From RECO01 sp050485385 (GTDB taxonomy: Bacteria > Pseudomonadota > Alphaproteobacteria > Geminicoccales > Geminicoccaceae), in contig JBJHBG010000116.1 in the NCBI GenBank assembly GCA_050485385.1, forward strand, positions 1 through 14,879: a DNA stretch of 14,879 nucleotides. Reading direction: 5' to 3'. Under the pieces are notes generated by a model. It saw only the letters and a program-made list of their open reading frames with translations. It had not been told where the DNA came from and ran no database searches. Made by a program: the position numbers and the translations under genes. This document shows positions 11,947 to 14,879 of the stretch, piece by piece (position 1 is the stretch's first letter; every line of letters begins with the position of its first letter).

Positions 11947-14601
11947 ATGACCGATGGACCGACCCCGCAACTCGTGCGGTTGGCTGACTACCGCGCGCCC
12001 GACTACCGCGTGGAGACCGTCGACCTCACGTTCCGGTTGATCCCGGACGCCACCGTCGTCCGCGCGCGCCTGCACGTCGTGCGCCAGACGGCGATGCCGG
12101 TCGGCGCGCTGCGGCTGGCCGGCGAGGACCTCCACCTCGTCGACGTTGCCATCGACGGCGAGCCCCTGACCGAGGCGCAGTACCGCGTCGAGCCGGACGC
12201 CCTCGTCCTCGTCCGCCCGCCCGAACGCTTCACCCTCGAAACCACGGTGCGGATCGACCCGGCCGCCAACACCAAGCTGATGGGGCTCTACCTCTCGAAC
12301 GGCGTCTTCTGCACCCAATGCGAGGCCGAGGGCTTCCGCCGCATCACCTATTTCCTCGACCGACCCGACGTGCTCGCCCGCTACCGCGTCCGCCTGGAGG
12401 CGCCCAAGGCCACCGCACCGGTGCTGCTCTCCAACGGCAACCCGGTCTCCAGCGGCAGCTTCGGCGACGGCTGGCATTATGCCACCTGGGAAGACCCGCA
12501 CCCCAAGCCCACCTACCTGTTCGCCCTGGTCGCCGGTGACCTCGCCGTCCTCGAGGACAGCTTCCGCACGCTGTCCGGCCGCGACGTGAAGCTCGCCATC
12601 TACACCGAGCCCGCCTTCGTCGACCAATGCCACCACGCGATGGCCAGCCTCAAGCGCGCCATGAAGTGGGACGAGGAGCGCTACGGCCTCGAATACGACC
12701 TCGATGTCTTCAACATCGTCGCCGTCAGCGACTTCAACATGGGGGCGATGGAAAACAAGGGCCTCAACGTCTTCAACACCTCGGCGACACTGGCCCGCCC
12801 CGATACCGCTACCGATGCCGATTTCGTCAACGTCGAGCGCATCATCGCCCACGAATACTTCCACAACTGGACCGGCAATCGCATCACCTGCCGCGACTGG
12901 TTCCAATTGACGCTGAAGGAAGGGCTGACGGTCTACCGCGACCAGGAGTTCACCGCCGACCACCACAGCCGCGCGGTGAAGCGGATCGGCGACGTGGCCT
13001 CGTTGCGGGAAGGCCAGTTCACCGAGGACGCCGGCCCGCTCGCCCACCCGATCCGCCCCGAGAGCTACGTCGAGATCAACAACTTCTACACCCGCACCGT
13101 CTACGAGAAGGGTGCGGAAGTCATCCGCATGATCGAGACGCTGATCGGCCCTGCCGCCTTCGCCAAGGGCATGGCCCTCTACGTCGATCGCCACGACGGC
13201 CAAGCGGTGACCTGCGAGGACTTCGTCGACGCCATGGCCGCGGTCTCGGGCCGCGACTTCGAGCAGTTCTTCCGCTGGTACGACCAAGCGGGCACGCCGC
13301 GGGTCGCGGTCGAGGCCACCTACGACCAGCAGGCGCGGCGCTACACCCTCACCATGCGGCAAAGCACGCCGCCGACGCCGGGCCAGCCCACCAAGGAGCC
13401 CTTCCACATCCCCGCGCGCCTCGGCCTGATCGGCGCGTCCGGCACCGCCCTTTCCCTCCGGCTCCAGGGCGAGGACGGCCCGGGCGCCGCCGAGCGGGTT
13501 CTGGAACTGACCGAGGCCCAACAGCGCTTCGTCTTCGAGGACGTCCCCGAACGGCCGGTGCCGTCGCTCTTCCGCGGCTTCTCCGCCCCCGTGCGGATCG
13601 AGGCGCATCTCGACGACGCCGATCTCGCCCACCTCCTCGCCCACGACACCGACGGCTTCGCCAAGTGGGACGCCGGCCAAACCCTGGCCTTGCGCGAGCT
13701 CCTGCACCTGATCGAGGCGGACCGACGGGGCGACGACGGCCGCCTGTCGACCCGGCTGATCGAAGCCTTCGCCGCCGTGCTGGACGACCCCGCCTTGGAG
13801 CCCGCCTTCAAGGCGCAGTTGGTCGGCCTGCCGTCCGCCACCTATCTCGGCGAGCAGATGACGGTGATCGACGTCGAGGCCATCGCCGCCGCGCGCGAGC
13901 GGGCACAACGCGACATCGGCCGCGCCCTCGCCGACCGCTGGCGCCGCCTCGTCGACGTCAACACCGACGCCGACCACGCCATCACCAGCGAGGCGATGGG
14001 CAAGCGACGCCTGAAGAACACCAGCCTCGCCTACCTCGCCCACGGCCAGCCCGACGAGGTCCAGGCCACCGTCGTCGCCCAGGCGCAGCATGCCGACAAC
14101 ATGACCGACCAACTCGCCGCCCTCGCCATCGTCGCCCGCCGCGACTGGCCCGAGCGCGAGCGCGTCCTCGCCGGCTTCTACGACCGCTGGCAGCACGAGC
14201 CGCTGGTCGTCAACAAATGGTTCGCGGTCCAGGCCATGGCGGAGCGCGCAAGCGCCGTCGAGGAGGTCGACGCCCTCCTCCGCCACCCCGCCTTCACCCT
14301 CGCCAACCCCAACCGCGTGCGCGCCGTCGTCGGCGTGTTCGCCGGCGGCAATCCGCTTGGCTTCCACCGCCGCGACGGCGCCGGCTACCGCCTCGTCGCC
14401 GACGCCGTCGCCACCCTCGACCGCCGCAACCCGCAAATCGCCGCCCGCCTCGCCACCACCTTCAACCGCTGGCGCCGCTACGATGCCACCCGCCAACGCC
14501 TCATGCGCGCCGAACTCGAACGCCTCGCCGCCACCGAAGGCCTCTCCCGCGACCTCTACGAAATCGTCGAAAAGTCCCTGAAAGCCGGCGAGCCCGCCTG
14601 A
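11947..14601 (+). CDS. pepN: Aminopeptidase N, M1 family zinc metallopeptidase
   Basis: The product is 884 residues from ATG 11947, near the 870 of E. coli PepN. The N-terminal beta domain runs to about residue 185. The catalytic domain follows, with the exopeptidase motif G266-A-M-E-N270 and the zinc site H302-E-Y-F-H306 plus E325 in L-K-E-G-L-T. Y386, in T-V-Y-E-K-G, is 80 residues after H306, the same spacing as the transition-state tyrosine of E. coli. An Ig-like domain follows from roughly 445 to 545, then an all-helical C-terminal domain to the end. It removes N-terminal residues, preferring basic and neutral ones, and finishes cytoplasmic peptide breakdown. No signal peptide is present, as expected. 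No ribosome site stands out before the ATG. The last third uses almost only codons ending in C, which opens long false frames on other strands. It is monocistronic as far as seen. Confidence 0.96.
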   Translation: MTDGPTPQLVRLADYRAPDYRVETVDLTFRLIPDATVVRARLHVVRQTAMPVGALRLAGEDLHLVDVAIDGEPLTEAQYRVEPDALVLVRPPERFTLETTVRIDPAANTKLMGLYLSNGVFCTQCEAEGFRRITYFLDRPDVLARYRVRLEAPKATAPVLLSNGNPVSSGSFGDGWHYATWEDPHPKPTYLFALVAGDLAVLEDSFRTLSGRDVKLAIYTEPAFVDQCHHAMASLKRAMKWDEERYGLEYDLDVFNIVAVSDFNMGAMENKGLNVFNTSATLARPDTATDADFVNVERIIAHEYFHNWTGNRITCRDWFQLTLKEGLTVYRDQEFTADHHSRAVKRIGDVASLREGQFTEDAGPLAHPIRPESYVEINNFYTRTVYEKGAEVIRMIETLIGPAAFAKGMALYVDRHDGQAVTCEDFVDAMAAVSGRDFEQFFRWYDQAGTPRVAVEATYDQQARRYTLTMRQSTPPTPGQPTKEPFHIPARLGLIGASGTALSLRLQGEDGPGAAERVLELTEAQQRFVFEDVPERPVPSLFRGFSAPVRIEAHLDDADLAHLLAHDTDGFAKWDAGQTLALRELLHLIEADRRGDDGRLSTRLIEAFAAVLDDPALEPAFKAQLVGLPSATYLGEQMTVIDVEAIAAARERAQRDIGRALADRWRRLVDVNTDADHAITSEAMGKRRLKNTSLAYLAHGQPDEVQATVVAQAQHADNMTDQLAALAIVARRDWPERERVLAGFYDRWQHEPLVVNKWFAVQAMAERASAVEEVDALLRHPAFTLANPNRVRAVVGVFAGGNPLGFHRRDGAGYRLVADAVATLDRRNPQIAARLATTFNRWRRYDATRQRLMRAELERLAATEGLSRDLYEIVEKSLKAGEPA

Positions 14602-14627
14602 GCCGAAGGACACGGCGAGAAAGCAAC

Positions 14628-14648
14628 CGGGGGGCCTTTCGCCCCCCG
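14628..14648. terminator. Hairpin downstream of pepN
   Basis: CGGGGGGC (14628-14635) and GCCCCCCG (14641-14648) form an 8-bp stem with loop CTTTC, starting 26 bases after the pepN stop. On the minus strand it is followed by GTTGCTTTCTC, a T-rich tail; on the plus strand no T-run follows. It may therefore end transcription coming from the right as well as from pepN. Confidence 0.5.
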
Positions 14649-14668
14649 CGCCCCCCAGGCGCCGGCTA

Positions 14669-14687
14669 CGCCGACGCCACGTCGGCG
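14669..14687. repeat. Second inverted repeat downstream of pepN
   Basis: CGCCGACG (14669-14676) and CGTCGGCG (14680-14687) are perfect 8-base arms around CCA, 20 bases beyond the first hairpin. It may be an additional terminator stem or a stable 3'-end structure. The rest of 14602-14826 holds no gene that I can support; CAAGGCCTTG at 14796-14805 is a perfect 10-base palindrome of unknown meaning. Confidence 0.4.
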
Positions 14688-14826
14688 AAGGGTAAAGGCG
14701 AGGATTGCTCCGGGCTCCTGGCACGCAGCGCACCGCCGCGCCATCCTCGACCAAACTCCACGGCATGCCCGAGTTGCGCCGATGTTGTTGAAAAACAAGG
14801 CCTTGCGGTTCATGTAGTGACGTGAT

Positions 14827-14879
14827 TCACTTCGCTTCGGACTGGGAGTCGAAGTCGATGATGGGGCCGCGGATAGTCG
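14827..14879 (-). CDS. C-terminal end of an unidentified gene entering from the right
   Basis: Reading leftward from the right edge, one frame gives 16 codons (T-I-R-G-P-I-I-D-F-D-S-Q-S-E-A-K) and then TGA at 14827-14829. Of the 16 third positions 14 are G or C, as in the real genes here, and the peptide is not low-complexity. That is the only evidence, and the product cannot be named. A T-tailed hairpin on the same strand (14628-14648) lies downstream and could end its transcript. Confidence 0.4.
   Translation of the reverse strand, partial: TIRGPIIDFDSQSEAK

Noticed and set aside
10005..11948. One 647-codon minus-strand frame that would fuse upstream sequence to the acyltransferase
   Set aside because: The upstream part reads through the dehydrogenase in the wrong frame and is Arg/Gly-rich nonsense. 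The true gene begins at GTG 10901.
11824..14766. Minus-strand open frame of 980 codons opposite pepN
   Set aside because: It mirrors pepN, is rich in Gly, Val, Glu and Asp as expected from reading C-ending codons backwards, and has no recognisable domain. pepN has all its catalytic motifs.
12627..14825. Plus-strand open frame of 732 codons overlapping pepN in another frame
   Set aside because: It is composed mostly of Arg and Pro from GC-rich codons and has no domain; it is a shadow of pepN.
1..14879. CRISPR array, tRNA, rRNA, transposase or phage genes
   Set aside because: I looked on both strands for spaced direct repeats, tRNA-like cloverleaf ends, transposase motifs and terminal inverted repeats with target duplications and saw none.

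Overview
The window is about 14.9 kb of GC-rich, gene-dense DNA. It most likely comes from the chromosome of an alphaproteobacterium, perhaps a Rhodospirillales-like lineage. The grounds are the three-gene Rieske / cytochrome b / cytochrome c1 order, an oxygen-dependent coproporphyrinogen oxidase that ends in ...W-P as alphaproteobacterial forms do, an alphaproteobacterial-type Xre regulator, and coding frames whose third positions are almost all G or C. I see no insertion sequence, prophage, CRISPR array, tRNA or rRNA. The content is mostly housekeeping, and I found no clear new defence or mobile system.

Layout, left to right. (1) Positions 1-271, minus: the N-terminal 90 residues of a PLP-dependent aminotransferase cut by the window edge. 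(2) Positions 328-2446, plus: a secreted M48 metalloprotease with TPR repeats (BepA-like), then a secreted DsbA-family thiol oxidoreductase; both are periplasmic protein quality-control genes. (3) Positions 2517-5132, minus: a complete petABC operon for the cytochrome bc1 complex. A hairpin separates it from the converging dsbA-like gene. (4) Positions 5210-7677, plus and divergent from petABC: a tight run of trmL (tRNA wobble methylation), hemF (heme synthesis), ppa (pyrophosphatase) and a DUF2889 gene that apparently starts at CTG. (5) Positions 7658-7927, minus: a BolA-family gene whose tail overlaps the DUF2889 gene. (6) Positions 8177-8605, plus: an Xre regulator, across a 249-bp spacer that carries a good promoter-like element and an inverted repeat. 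(7) Positions 8612-11785, minus: a three-gene operon of a beta-hydroxyacid dehydrogenase, a lysophospholipid acyltransferase and a MATE exporter. (8) Positions 11947-14601, plus: aminopeptidase N (pepN). (9) The right end holds hairpins and what looks like the last 16 codons of a minus-strand gene.

How the parts fit: petABC and hemF connect through respiration and heme supply, since three of the heme groups in bc1 depend on heme synthesis. The M48 protease and the DsbA-like protein both act on envelope proteins. The dehydrogenase-acyltransferase-MATE operon mixes metabolism, membrane lipid and export, and its shared purpose is unknown.

The most interesting observation is in cytochrome b. Its Qo-site motif reads P-D-W-Y instead of the P-E-W-Y expected for alphaproteobacteria, yet the partner Rieske protein keeps the Ser and Tyr typical of high-potential clusters. 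The next most interesting are the apparent CTG start of the DUF2889 gene, the inverted repeat over the bolA promoter, and a perfect 12-bp-arm palindrome encoded in the last codons of the MATE gene.
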